From NCBI RefSeq assembly GCF_003955715.1, contig NZ_CP034463.1, positions 3,224,001 through 3,288,000 of the forward strand: DNA of 64,000 nt. Direction: 5' to 3'. This DNA comes from Streptomyces aquilus (GTDB taxonomy: Bacteria > Actinomycetota > Actinomycetes > Streptomycetales > Streptomycetaceae). Shown piece after piece: positions 53,224 to 62,012 of this stretch (position 1 is the first letter of the stretch; each line of letters starts with the position of its first letter). The notes beneath the pieces were generated by a model. The model saw only the letters and a list, made by a program, of their open reading frames with translations, did not search any database and was not told where the DNA came from. The position numbers and the translations under genes were made by a program.

Positions 53224-53550
53224 TCACGCCTGGCCGGTCTCGAAGCGGGAGATCCTGCCGTCGTCCTCGACCTCGAAGTGCCACTTGGTGCGCATCTCGC
53301 CCCAAGTGTCGTTGCTGTAGCGGGCGATCAGGTCGCGGCCGCCGCGGGACTCGTTGTCGACCTCCATGTGACCGTGGGAAGTGAAGATCTCGCGGTCGAT
53401 CCAGTCGGTGAGGTCGCGGTCGGAACCGTCGTCCGACATGGTCGCGCCGGGGGCGAGGAGGGCCATGAACCCGTCGCGGTCGTGCGCGTTGACGGCATCG
53501 ACGAAGGCGCGGACGGCCGGGTCGCTGAGTTTGGACGTCTGAATCGTCAT
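53224..53550 (-). CDS. SnoaL/NTF2-like small protein
   Basis: A 108-residue protein of the NTF2-like/SnoaL superfamily. The helix-strand pattern VRAFVDAVNAHDRDGFMALLAPGA is the typical opening. Later strands include HMEVDNESRGGRDLIARY and TKWHFEVEDDGRISRFETG. These cone-shaped domains act as cyclases, isomerases, or ligand-binding or regulatory modules; no catalytic residues can be assigned. It stands alone, convergent with the ABC ATPase gene and divergent from the DoxX-family gene. Confidence 0.78.
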   Translation of the reverse strand: MTIQTSKLSDPAVRAFVDAVNAHDRDGFMALLAPGATMSDDGSDRDLTDWIDREIFTSHGHMEVDNESRGGRDLIARYSNDTWGEMRTKWHFEVEDDGRISRFETGQA

Positions 53551-53682
53551 GCCAGTCAGACTCACACCACCGTTCCGGGCCCGCCACCCGAACGGCGGCC
53601 CTGGGCGGACCCGGGAGGTGTCAGGGGTGCGACGGTGGAAACGCGGGAGGGGTTGTTCTTGCCGTCTTCTCCAGGAGTCATC

Positions 53683-54252
<570 letters not shown>

Positions 54253-54358
54253 CTCCTGTCTCACCTGTGCTCGTCCGCGACCCGCGGACCAGCCGTCTCA
54301 CCTGCCTCTTCCGTCCCCACCCGGAACCGCCCTCGCACTTGCCCCTAGGCTGTGCCCC

Positions 54359-54763
54359 GTGAACCGTCCCGAGCACCTCCGCCTGCGACCGCCTCTGCGG
54401 CGGTGGCGCGGGCTGCTCGTGCTGGCGGTGCTGGCCGGGGTCATGGGGATGCACGCCCTGGCGCCCGGCGCGGCCCTCCCGGGCGATCATCCGCACTCCT
54501 CCCCGATGGCCGGCGTCGTCTCCGTGTCGGCGGCTCACGACGACTGCGGTGGCGAGGGCCACTGCGGCTCCGGACATGTGACCCATGCCGACGCCGCCTG
54601 TTCCGCGGCCGCGGTGGGCGGGGGGCCGGCGCTGCCCGCCCTGGTGGCCGACCCGGTCGCCGGCGTCGTACGGGACGACGTACTGCGGGCGTGTGCGGTC
54701 GCGGACCCGGACGGGGCCCGCGCTCCCCCGTCCCTGGCGGAACTCCAACTCCTGCGGATCTAG
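54359..54763 (+). CDS. DUF6153-like His/Cys-rich membrane protein
   Basis: A 134-residue protein with an N-terminal hydrophobic helix (LLVLAVLAGVMGMHALAPG) followed by a His/Cys-rich extracytoplasmic region (DHPHSSPMAG, HDDCGGEGHCGSGHVTHADAAC). The family is found next to DUF305 or copper-handling genes in actinomycetes, which suggests metal binding at the cell surface. GTG start. The C-terminal half (PDGARAPPSLAELQLLRI) ends in the conserved L-x-x-L-Q-L-L-R-x tail. A DUF305 gene follows after 77 bp and is probably co-transcribed. Confidence 0.75.
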   Translation: MNRPEHLRLRPPLRRWRGLLVLAVLAGVMGMHALAPGAALPGDHPHSSPMAGVVSVSAAHDDCGGEGHCGSGHVTHADAACSAAAVGGGPALPALVADPVAGVVRDDVLRACAVADPDGARAPPSLAELQLLRI

Positions 54764-54840
54764 ACACGACTGCCGCGCGCACGTCGTGCGCCTCGGCATG
54801 CCCGGAGTCCAGATCCCTTTCATCCAGCAGGAGTTCCAGC

Positions 54841-55497
54841 ATGAGCACCATCCGTACGCGCCGCGCTGCCGTCATGGCCGTGGCGACCGTCACCGCCGCC
54901 CTCGTCCTCGCCGCGTGCGGGGGCGACGACAGCGGTCACGCGGCCGGCCACGGCACGTCGGCCGCCGCGTCCGCCTCCCCCTCGGCGTCCGCGTCCACCG
55001 CCCACAACGCGCAGGACGTCTCCTTCGCGCAGGGCATGATCCCGCACCACCGTCAGGCGCTGGAGATGGCCGGACTCGCCGCCGACCGGGCCTCGTCCGC
55101 GGACGTCAAGGACCTCGCCGCGCGTATCGAGAAGGCGCAGGACCCGGAGATCGAGACCATGTCCGGCTGGCTGAAGGCGTGGGGCGAGGACGTCCCGGCC
55201 GCGACCGGGTCGGCGGAGTCGATGCCGGGCATGGACCACGGTGCGGACTCCGGGATGTCCGGGATGCCCGGCATGATGGGCGACGCGGACATGGAGAAGC
55301 TGGAGAAGGCGTCCGGCGAGGCCTTCGACACGATGTTCCTGACCATGATGGTCGAACACCACGAGGGCGCGGTCGCGATGGCGAAGACGGAGAAGGCGAA
55401 GGGCGCCTATGACCCCGCCACCGCCATGGCCGACGACATCGTCACCGGGCAGAGCGCGGAGATCGAGGAGATGAACAAGCTCCTCGGCAAGAGCTGA
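54841..55497 (+). CDS. DUF305 His/Met-rich lipoprotein
   Basis: A 218-residue lipoprotein: signal peptide with lipobox ALVLAAC, a low-complexity Ala/Ser linker, then a DUF305 domain. The defining repeats are FAQGMIPHHRQALEMAGLA and MFLTMMVEHHEGAVAMAKTE, with a Met-rich bridge (MPGMDHGADSGMSGMPGMMG) between them. This pattern is typical of copper-binding, surface-exposed DUF305 proteins. It has a CAGGAG ribosome-binding site and is paired with the DUF6153-like gene. It is clearly distinct from the DUF305 protein at 12,762, which lacks the lipobox. Confidence 0.9.
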   Translation: MSTIRTRRAAVMAVATVTAALVLAACGGDDSGHAAGHGTSAAASASPSASASTAHNAQDVSFAQGMIPHHRQALEMAGLAADRASSADVKDLAARIEKAQDPEIETMSGWLKAWGEDVPAATGSAESMPGMDHGADSGMSGMPGMMGDADMEKLEKASGEAFDTMFLTMMVEHHEGAVAMAKTEKAKGAYDPATAMADDIVTGQSAEIEEMNKLLGKS

Positions 55498-55520
55498 ACC
55501 CAGCGTGCCAAGCTGCGTCC

Positions 55521-55865
55521 ATGAGTGATCAGGACCCCGGCATCTGGTCGGGCATCGACGACTTGTGGACGTGGCTCGACTCGCACCGCCCGTCCGACAG
55601 CCAACTCCCTGACGGGCGACAGAGCCTCCTCCTGCGGGTGTTGAAGCTGTCGGAGGAGGTCGGCGAGGTGGCCGAGGCGGTGATCGGGGCGATGAACCGC
55701 AACCCGCGCAAGGGCAACTCCCATACCTGGGAGGACGTCGAGAGCGAGTTGTGCGACGTCGTGATCACCGCCTTGATCGCCCTGCGCACGCTGACGCCGG
55801 ACGCCCGCGAGGTCTTCGCCGGGCATCTGGAGCGGGTGCGGGAACGGTCGCTGGGCCCGCGTTAG
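55521..55865 (+). CDS. MazG-like nucleotide pyrophosphohydrolase-fold protein
   Basis: A 114-residue all-helical MazG/dUTPase-like protein. The Mg-binding motif E-E-x-x-E appears in LKLSEEVGEVAEAVIG, and the second acidic pair in ESELCDVVITALIALR (E-x-x-D). Such single-domain proteins hydrolyse (d)NTPs to monophosphates and diphosphate, often clearing aberrant nucleotides. The chain matches the short 'MazG-like' actinobacterial group. It starts 24 bp after the DUF305 gene. It is convergent with the truncated dipeptidase. Confidence 0.85.
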   Translation: MSDQDPGIWSGIDDLWTWLDSHRPSDSQLPDGRQSLLLRVLKLSEEVGEVAEAVIGAMNRNPRKGNSHTWEDVESELCDVVITALIALRTLTPDAREVFAGHLERVRERSLGPR

Positions 55866-55872
55866 GACTCTG

Positions 55873-56605
55873 TCAACGGCCGTGCGCGGCCGCGTACTCG
55901 TGCAGGAACAGGGCCTCCACGTGTGCCATGTGCTCGATCTCGGACGGGTCGACGCTCTCGTTGGGCGCGTGGATGAGGCAGCGCGGCTCCTCGACGCCCA
56001 TCAGGACGATCTCGGCGCGGGGGTAGGTGGTGGCGAGGACGTTGCACAGCGGGATCGAGCCGCCCTGGCCGAGGAAGGCGAGGGGTTTGCCGTAGACCTG
56101 CCGCATGGCCTTGCCGAGGGCCGTGTAGGCGGGGCCGTCGGTGGCGGCCCGGAACGGGGAGCCGGTGCCCTCGGTCTCGACCGTCACCCGGGCGCCCCAG
56201 GGCGCCGCGTCCGTGAGGTGCTGGGTGAGTGCCTTGAGCGCGGCCTGGGCGTCGGTGCCGGGCGGCACGCGCAGGCTGACGCGGGCGCGGGCGGTCGGCG
56301 GCACGGCGGCGGCGGAGCCGACGACCGGCGGGCAGTCGACGCCGAGCACGGTGACGGCGGGGCGGGCCCAGAGGCGGTCGGCGACCGTGCCGGTACCGGT
56401 CAGCCGTACGCCGTCCAACACGCCGGCGTCGGCGCGGAACTGGGCCTCGTCGTAGCCGACGCCGTCCCAAGTACCGTCACAGTCCAGGCCGTTGATGCGG
56501 GTGGCGCCCGTCTCGGGGTCGCGGAGCGTGGCCAGCATCTGGATGAGGGCGGCGAGGGCGTCTGGGGCCGGGCCGCCGAACATCCCCGAGTGGACGCCAT
56601 GAAGC
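55873..56605 (-). pseudogene. M20-family dipeptidase, C-terminal remnant (5' end missing)
   Basis: The frame encodes about 240 residues that match the second half of M20/M25/M40 dipeptidases: HSGMFGGPAPDALAALIQML (start of the dimerisation domain), GGSIPLCNVLATTYPRAEI and LIHAPNESVDPSEIEHMAHV with the late metal-ligand histidine. The first half, with the D-x-D/E metal sites and catalytic residues, is absent. Upstream of HSGMFGG the frame turns into unrelated Pro/Gly-rich sequence and then runs antisense to the thrE-like gene. A deletion or rearrangement with its breakpoint near 56,600 is the simplest explanation. The product cannot be an active peptidase. Confidence 0.8.
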
Positions 56606-56854
56606 CCTCCCGGGGCCGGGCAGTTGGGGTGCTGCCAGGGTCGGCTCGAATCCAGGTGCCCGCATGGCGGCTTAGGCCGTTGGGGTGACGACGGGAGGCG
56701 GCCCTCTCCTGCGCTCGCGTCGCCCGTACGGCCCAACCGCCTGGCCGTTCCGGTCGGCGGAGCAGCAGGCTGGAGGAGGCCGTTTGCCGTAAGAGCCGTC
56801 GGCGGGGCGCTCTGTGGGGCCGTCGATCGCATCGGAGTCCGGAGGAGGCCGTGG

Positions 56855-58141
56855 GTGGAGTCGTCCCGTGCGATCACCCCCGGCCTCGACGAGCTCGCCG
56901 GCTTCCTCACCCGGCTGACCCGGCTGCTGCTGAACACCAGCGGCGAGGGGGCGGAGGGCATCGAGGAGGCGGTGACGACGACGGCCAGGGCGCTGGGCGG
57001 CGAGGCGTCGCTGCTCCTCGTCCCGGACACGGCGACGCTCACGGTCACCGCCGCGGACGGCGCCGCGCGGACCGTCATCGTGCGGGGCGTTCCGGAGGTC
57101 TTCCGGCTGGACCAGGTCACCGCGCTGAAGCCGCTGCTGGCGGACGTGCGGGCCGGTCGTACGGACGTGACGCGGGCGGGCGCGCGGCTGGCGGCGATCG
57201 AGGAGTCGGGGCCGCCGTATCCCTGGTGGGCGAAGCTCATCGGCATCGTGCTGTTCGCGCTGGGGTTCGCGCCGCTGATGCAGTCGACCTCGTACGAGGT
57301 GGCGAGCACGGCGGTGCTCGCCACGATCGCGGCGAGTCTGGCGGTCGTCGCGGACCGTGTGCCGCGCCTCGCGGCCGTCCTGCCGCTGGTCGCCGCCACG
57401 GTGATCTCGATCGTCACGATCGAGGTGTTCGCCCGCACCCCCTCCCACGGCGGTCCGGTCCTGCTGATGCTCCCGGCGCTCTTCTACTTCGTGCCCGGCG
57501 ACTACCTGAGCGCGGCGACGGCCGAGCCGGCCGCCGGGTGGATGACGACCGGCGCGATCCGCCTGGTCAACTCGGTTTTCCTGCTCGTGCAGTTGTATCT
57601 CGGCGTCCTGCTGGGCGTGTACGCGACGGGCACCTCCACCCGCGCCCTCTTCGACGTCGCCGCGGACGCCGATCTGCCGCGCTGGGCGCTGTTCCTGTCG
57701 TGGATCGTGTTCACCGTCGGCACCGTGCTCGCGTTCGCGGTGCCGTACCGCCTTTTCTGGCCACTTCTGGCACTGGTGTACCTGACGGTCGCGGTGCAGT
57801 CGCTGGTCACCAAGCTGATCGGCGAGACGGGCGGCACGTTCGTGGCCGCGGTGGTGCTGACGGCGACGGCCACGGTGCTGGCCCGGGCCCCGCGGCGGCC
57901 GCCCCGGCTGGTGCTCCTCCTGCCCGGATTCTTCACGCTGACCGTGGGTTCTCTGGGCATGCGGGGGCTGACGACATGGGCGGGCGGCTATGTCATCAAG
58001 GGCTTCGAGGACTTGCTGAAGCTGGTGACGGTCGTGACGGCGATCGCGGTGCATGGTGGTCGGCGCGACGCTCGTGCGCCGCGAGTGACCCCCCTCGCCC
58101 CCTCCCCCTCTTACCTGCTTCTTACCTGCTCAGAGCGCTGA
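56855..58141 (+). CDS. thrE: ThrE-family threonine/serine exporter
   Basis: A 428-residue membrane protein of the ThrE/YjjP-YjjB (DUF1212/DUF3815) family. The soluble N-terminal part (LDELAGFLTRLTRLLLNTSGEGAEGIEEAV) is followed by about ten helices in two blocks. Conserved features include FALGFAPLMQSTSYEVAST and MLPALFYFVPGDYLSAATAE (the P-G family motif). It exports threonine or serine by proton motive force. The GTG start has GGAGGAGG six bases upstream. The nearby seryl-tRNA synthetase and permease make serine handling a recurrent theme, though this gene faces away from that cluster. Confidence 0.82.
   Translation: MESSRAITPGLDELAGFLTRLTRLLLNTSGEGAEGIEEAVTTTARALGGEASLLLVPDTATLTVTAADGAARTVIVRGVPEVFRLDQVTALKPLLADVRAGRTDVTRAGARLAAIEESGPPYPWWAKLIGIVLFALGFAPLMQSTSYEVASTAVLATIAASLAVVADRVPRLAAVLPLVAATVISIVTIEVFARTPSHGGPVLLMLPALFYFVPGDYLSAATAEPAAGWMTTGAIRLVNSVFLLVQLYLGVLLGVYATGTSTRALFDVAADADLPRWALFLSWIVFTVGTVLAFAVPYRLFWPLLALVYLTVAVQSLVTKLIGETGGTFVAAVVLTATATVLARAPRRPPRLVLLLPGFFTLTVGSLGMRGLTTWAGGYVIKGFEDLLKLVTVVTAIAVHGGRRDARAPRVTPLAPSPSYLLLTCSER
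58110..58131 (+). promoter_or_regulatory. 11-bp tandem repeat upstream of the SARP gene
   Basis: CTTACCTGCTT is immediately followed by CTTACCTGCTC, i.e. two copies at exactly 11-base spacing, with a hint of a third (CTCCCCCTCTT) to the left. SARP activators bind direct repeats spaced by 11 bases (one DNA turn). The repeat lies within the last codons of the thrE-like gene, 130 bases before the SARP start, so it may be autoregulatory. It is off the usual TCGAG-like heptamer, so the reading is tentative. Confidence 0.45.
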
Positions 58142-58197
58142 AGAGCACCCCTCCGGCATCGAGTCGAACTCCAGAGCGGGCCTGCACACTTCTAGCC

Positions 58198-58278
58198 ATG
58201 GCAGAACAAACGCCGGGAGTCAGAGAAGATCCAATATTAGTCCCATACGGGGGTTTCTCATGCGGTTCCGCATCCTAG
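58198..58278 (+). CDS. Short TTA-containing upstream ORF overlapping the SARP start
   Basis: An ATG opens a 26-codon frame ending in TAG inside the SARP coding region; the peptide ends YGGFSCGSAS. Codon 14 is TTA, the rare leucine codon read by the bldA tRNA. No ribosome-binding site is obvious before its ATG, but the SARP ATG lies within this frame, 19 bases before its stop. It could be a regulatory uORF that makes SARP translation bldA-dependent, or chance. A tiny peptide product with Ser/Cys at its end is another possibility. Confidence 0.35.
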   Translation: MAEQTPGVREDPILVPYGGFSCGSAS

Positions 58279-59051
58279 GCACGATCGCCGTGGGCGACCA
58301 CGGCGCGTTCCACACCGTCCCGGGACTCCGGCAGCGTTCGCTGCTGGCGAGCCTGCTCATCCAGGCCCCGGCCGTCGTCCCGGTCTCGACGCTGTACAGC
58401 GAGCTGTGGGGGGAGAACCCCCCGGCCACCGTCGAGAACGCGCTCCAGGCCCATGTGTCCCGGCTGCGCCGCACCCTCGCGCAGCTCGCCGGCAAGTCGG
58501 CCGCGGGCGCGCTGCTCAGCCGGACCTCCGGCTACAGCCTGGACGTGGCGCCGGAGGACATCGACCTCAACCTGTTCCGCACGTACATCCGCGAGGCCCA
58601 CCGGGCGATGGCGGACGCCGATCTGTGCACCGCACAGAAGCAGCTGGAGGAAGGCCTGCGGCTCTGGCAGGGCCGCCCGCTGGGAGACGCGGCCCTCGGA
58701 CCGCTCTGCCAGAGCGCGGTCACCGAGTGGGAGGAGGAGCATCTGTCCGCGCAGGAGGACCTCCTGTGGCTGCGGATCCGTGCGGGCGAACCGATGGGCG
58801 CGGTGGGCGAGTTGAAACGGATGAGCATCACCCACCCGTGGCGGGAACGGATCACCGAGCTGCTCATGCTGGCGCTCTACCAGAGCGGCCGGCAGGCCGA
58901 GGCGATCACCGTCTACAACGCGGCCCGGCTGCGGCTCGACGACGAGCTGGGGATGGAGCCGTCCCCGAAGCTGCGTCTGCTGTTCCAGCAGATGCTCAAC
59001 CAGGACCCCGCGCTGCACGGCACCGGTACCTTCCTGCGCCAGCCCGCCTGA
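58260..59051 (+). CDS. Small SARP-family pathway regulator
   Basis: A 263-residue Streptomyces antibiotic regulatory protein: an OmpR-type winged helix (residues ~1-95, NALQAHVSRLRRTLAQLAG) followed by the BTAD helical domain (~95-245, DIDLNLFRTYIREAHRAMAD; LDDELGMEPSPKLRLLFQQM). Without NTPase or TPR domains it is the compact type that activates one biosynthetic cluster, as ActII-ORF4 and VlmI do. GGGGG precedes the ATG. It faces, tail to tail, the SerRS/permease/KAS genes, so it is the natural candidate for their activator. The 11-bp tandem repeat and the TTA-bearing short ORF lie upstream. Confidence 0.9.
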   Translation: MRFRILGTIAVGDHGAFHTVPGLRQRSLLASLLIQAPAVVPVSTLYSELWGENPPATVENALQAHVSRLRRTLAQLAGKSAAGALLSRTSGYSLDVAPEDIDLNLFRTYIREAHRAMADADLCTAQKQLEEGLRLWQGRPLGDAALGPLCQSAVTEWEEEHLSAQEDLLWLRIRAGEPMGAVGELKRMSITHPWRERITELLMLALYQSGRQAEAITVYNAARLRLDDELGMEPSPKLRLLFQQMLNQDPALHGTGTFLRQPA

Positions 59052-59088
59052 CCCGCACCCGCCTGACCCGCACCCGTCGGTGGCCGGC

Positions 59089-60384
59089 CTACTCGGTGGC
59101 ACCGCCGGGTAGCAGTCGGCGGAAGCCGATGTAGGGCGTCAGCGCTTCCGGCAGCAGGACCGAGCCGTCCGGCTGCTGTCCCTGTTCCAGCAGGGCGGCG
59201 ACGGTCCGCCCGATCGGCAGACCGGAGCCGTTGAGCGTGGCGGCGATGCGCCGGGCGCCGCCCGCCCGGTGGCGGATGCCCGCCCGACGGGCCTGGAAGG
59301 TGCCGCAGTCCGACACCGAGGAGATCTCCCGGTAGGTGTCGCTGCCTGGCAGCCACACCTCGACGTCGTAGGTCCGGCGGGCCGAGAACCCGATGTCCCC
59401 GGCCGGCAACAGCACGACCCGGTACGACAGTTCCAGCCGCCGCAAGCACTCCTCGACGTGGCCGAGCATCAGCTCCAGCTGCTCCCCCGCGTCCTCCTCC
59501 CGGCAGACCCGCACGAGCTCCACCTTCTCGAACTGGTGCAGCCGCAGCACGCCCCGCGTGTCGCGGCCGTACGAGCCCGCCTCCGCGCGGTAGCAGGGGG
59601 TGCGGGCGGTCATCGCCAGCGGCAGCGCGCGCTCGTCGAGCAGCTCCCGCGCCACGAGGTTCGTCAGCGGAACCTCGGCGGTCGGGATCAGGAACATCTC
59701 CCGGCCGCCGACCGAGGTGGCGAACAGCTCCTCCTCGAACTTGGGCAGCTGTCCGGTGCCGGTCATCGTCTCCCGGCTGACCAGGTGCGGCACCGCGTAC
59801 TCGGTGTATCCGTGCTCCCGGGTGTGCAGGTCGAGGAGGAGGGAGGCCAGGGCCCGTTCCAGGACGGCACCGGGACCCCGGCTGACGCTGAAGCGCGCCC
59901 CGGACAGTTTCGCCGCCGCGCCCGCGTCCAACACGCCCAGCCGCTCGCCGAGTTCGGCGTGGTGCCGGCCGAGGCCGGGGCCCGAGCCGCGCTGCGGGCC
60001 GACCCGGCGTACCTCCAGCGCCTCCTTCTCGCCGAAGCCGTCGGGCAGGTCGTCCGCCGGCAGGTTCGGCACCGTCAACAGCATTGCCTTAAGGGCTTGT
60101 TCGGCGTCCCTGGCCTCGGCCTCGGCAGCCTGCACCCGCGCCCGCAGCCGCCGGCTCCGCTCCCGTGCCTCCTCCGCGCCCTCCGCGCCCTCCGCGCCGG
60201 GCGCCCCGTGCGGGCCGCGGGAGGCCTTCTTCATCTCGGCCCGCAGCCCGCTCACCGCCTCCTGCGCGCCGGCGCGCCGCGTCTGCGCGGCCCGCAGGGC
60301 GTCGAGGTCGAGCAGATAGCCACGCCGGGCGAGCCGCCGTTCCGCCTCCGCCCCGCTCTCGATCAACTCGCGTACGTCATGCAT
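59089..60384 (-). CDS. serS: Seryl-tRNA synthetase, cluster-associated paralogue
   Basis: A 431-residue class II seryl-tRNA synthetase. The N-terminal coiled-coil tRNA-binding arm (about residues 20-110) is followed by the catalytic core: motif 2 TPCYRAEAGSYGRDTRGVLR, HQFEKVELVRV, and motif 3 NGSGLPIGRTVAALLE. The loop usually reading EISSCSN-x-x-DFQARR is EISSVSDCGTFQARR, so it diverges from housekeeping SerRS. GGAGGG precedes the ATG. It lies in a run with permease, KAS II, ACP and KAS III genes. It might charge tRNA-Ser for a serine-donating biosynthetic step (as VlmL does for valanimycin) or protect against a SerRS inhibitor. Confidence 0.93.
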   Translation of the reverse strand: MHDVRELIESGAEAERRLARRGYLLDLDALRAAQTRRAGAQEAVSGLRAEMKKASRGPHGAPGAEGAEGAEEARERSRRLRARVQAAEAEARDAEQALKAMLLTVPNLPADDLPDGFGEKEALEVRRVGPQRGSGPGLGRHHAELGERLGVLDAGAAAKLSGARFSVSRGPGAVLERALASLLLDLHTREHGYTEYAVPHLVSRETMTGTGQLPKFEEELFATSVGGREMFLIPTAEVPLTNLVARELLDERALPLAMTARTPCYRAEAGSYGRDTRGVLRLHQFEKVELVRVCREEDAGEQLELMLGHVEECLRRLELSYRVVLLPAGDIGFSARRTYDVEVWLPGSDTYREISSVSDCGTFQARRAGIRHRAGGARRIAATLNGSGLPIGRTVAALLEQGQQPDGSVLLPEALTPYIGFRRLLPGGATE

Positions 60385-60453
60385 GTCGTTCCCTCCGGGT
60401 CGCGTGGACGGCGGTTGCGGTGCGGGATGTCGCGGCCGAGCCGCGTGAACCGG

Positions 60454-61956
60454 TCAGGCCGCTTCCGTGACCGTCGTGGGGGTGTGCGGTTCCGCCACTG
60501 GGGTGGGGGAACCGTCCGGGGCGGGGGCGATGTGGGTGGTGGCCAGGGCGCGGTAGCGGGCGGGGGCGACGGCACGCAGCCGCAGCGCCCACAGCGCGCC
60601 CAGCACGCCCACCGCCGGGATCACCCAGGGCAGTTGGACGACGATGCCGCCGGTCGCGCCGGTCAGCACGTCGAAGTTGCCGACCACGAGATACACCGTG
60701 GCGGCCAGGCCGGCGAAGCCCAGCAGCGGCGCGACCGTGCCGGTCCACCCCAGCCGGACGCCCTTGCGGCGCAGGGCGAGCGTGGAGAGCGCGGCCAGCG
60801 CCTGGAGGACGATGATCCCCAGGGTGCCGAGGCCCAGCATGCTGGTGGTCAGGTTGGCGTACGGGTCGAGGCCGGCGAGCGCGAACACCGTCACGGCGAC
60901 CGCGCTCACGACCACCTGGAGGACGCTCGCGAGGTGCGGGGAGCCGTGCCGGGGGTGCAGCCTGCCCAGGGCGGCGGGCAGCAGCTTGTCGTCGGCCAGC
61001 ACCTGGGAGTACCGGTTGGCGGCGCTGTGCAGGGCGAGGGTCGCGGCGAACAGGCTGGAGCAGAGCATGATCTGGAGGAGCGTGCTGCCGGCCGAGCCCA
61101 GGTAGTCGTCGCCGAGGACGAAGAAGAGGTCGCCGAGGTGCGTCCCGGCGGTCTCCCGCACCCGGCCCGCGCCGATCGCGCCGACCGCGGCCCAGCTGGT
61201 CAGGGCGTAGAACCCGGAGATCAGCACGGCGGCGGCGTAGGTGGCGCGCGGCACGCTGCGGCGCGGGTCGCGCGCCTCCTTGCCGTAGAGGGCGGCCGAC
61301 TCGAAGCCGATGAAGGACACGAAGGCGAACATCAGCGAGACGCCGACGCCGGGGCCGGTGGCGGCGTGCCAGGAGAACGAGTCGCCGGGCAGCGCGTGCA
61401 GCCCGTGCCGGAGGAGGACGGCCACGTCCAGGGCGGCGAGGATGCCGATCTCGGCGACCATCAGGACCGCGAGGACGCGGGCGCTGACGGCGATGTCCCG
61501 GTAGCCGAGGACGGCGACGAGCGCCAGGACGATCGCGCAGCACCACTGCCACGACACGGTGATCCCGTGGTCGGCGAGCACCAGGCTGGTGAAGTAGCCG
61601 GAGGCGCCGACCAGTCCGATGGTCGCGCAGTTGTAGGAGACGACCGCCACCCAGCCGCTGCCGACCGCGGCGGGCCGGCCGAGGCCGTCGGCGACGGAGG
61701 CGTAGAAGCCTCCGGAGCCGCCGGTGCGGCGGGCGCTGATCGCGTACCCGACGGAGAAGCAGACCAGGGTGACGCCGGCGAAGACGAACGCGGCCGGTAC
61801 GCCCTCGGCCGTGCCGATGGCGAACGCCAGGGGGACGGTGCCGACCATCGCGGAGAGCGGGGCCGCCGCGGCGACGATCATGAAGACGATGTAGCTGGTG
61901 GTCAGGGTGCGGGTGGGGGCCGGGGAGGAAGAGGAGGATGGTGGTCCGGCGGTCAT
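60454..61956 (-). CDS. APC-family amino-acid permease
   Basis: A 500-residue, 12-helix amino acid-polyamine-organocation transporter. The first helix pair (IVFMIVAAAAPLSAMVGTVP) holds the unwound substrate-binding segment. Later motifs include GGSGGFYASVADGLG and SFIGFESAALYGKEARDPRRSVPRA, the conserved F-x-G-F-E-x-x-x-x-x-x-E-E/A-x-x-P-x-R loop. It takes up or exchanges an amino acid or amine. AGGAG precedes the ATG. Inside the presumed cluster it may supply the serine or amine precursor; the direction is not determined. Confidence 0.88.
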   Translation of the reverse strand: MTAGPPSSSSSPAPTRTLTTSYIVFMIVAAAAPLSAMVGTVPLAFAIGTAEGVPAAFVFAGVTLVCFSVGYAISARRTGGSGGFYASVADGLGRPAAVGSGWVAVVSYNCATIGLVGASGYFTSLVLADHGITVSWQWCCAIVLALVAVLGYRDIAVSARVLAVLMVAEIGILAALDVAVLLRHGLHALPGDSFSWHAATGPGVGVSLMFAFVSFIGFESAALYGKEARDPRRSVPRATYAAAVLISGFYALTSWAAVGAIGAGRVRETAGTHLGDLFFVLGDDYLGSAGSTLLQIMLCSSLFAATLALHSAANRYSQVLADDKLLPAALGRLHPRHGSPHLASVLQVVVSAVAVTVFALAGLDPYANLTTSMLGLGTLGIIVLQALAALSTLALRRKGVRLGWTGTVAPLLGFAGLAATVYLVVGNFDVLTGATGGIVVQLPWVIPAVGVLGALWALRLRAVAPARYRALATTHIAPAPDGSPTPVAEPHTPTTVTEAA

Positions 61957-62012
61957 CGCGGGCTCCTGGGGAGGGAGTTGAGGGGACGGGAGGACGGGGG
62001 GTGGCGGACGGT

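Noticed and set aside
56631..56665. tRNA-like 3' end (CGAATCC with downstream CCCGCA) next to the truncated dipeptidase, possibly an att site
   Set aside because: The presumed T-arm does not pair properly (only two of five stem pairs plus one wobble), and no D- or anticodon arm precedes it, so neither a tRNA nor an attachment site is supported.
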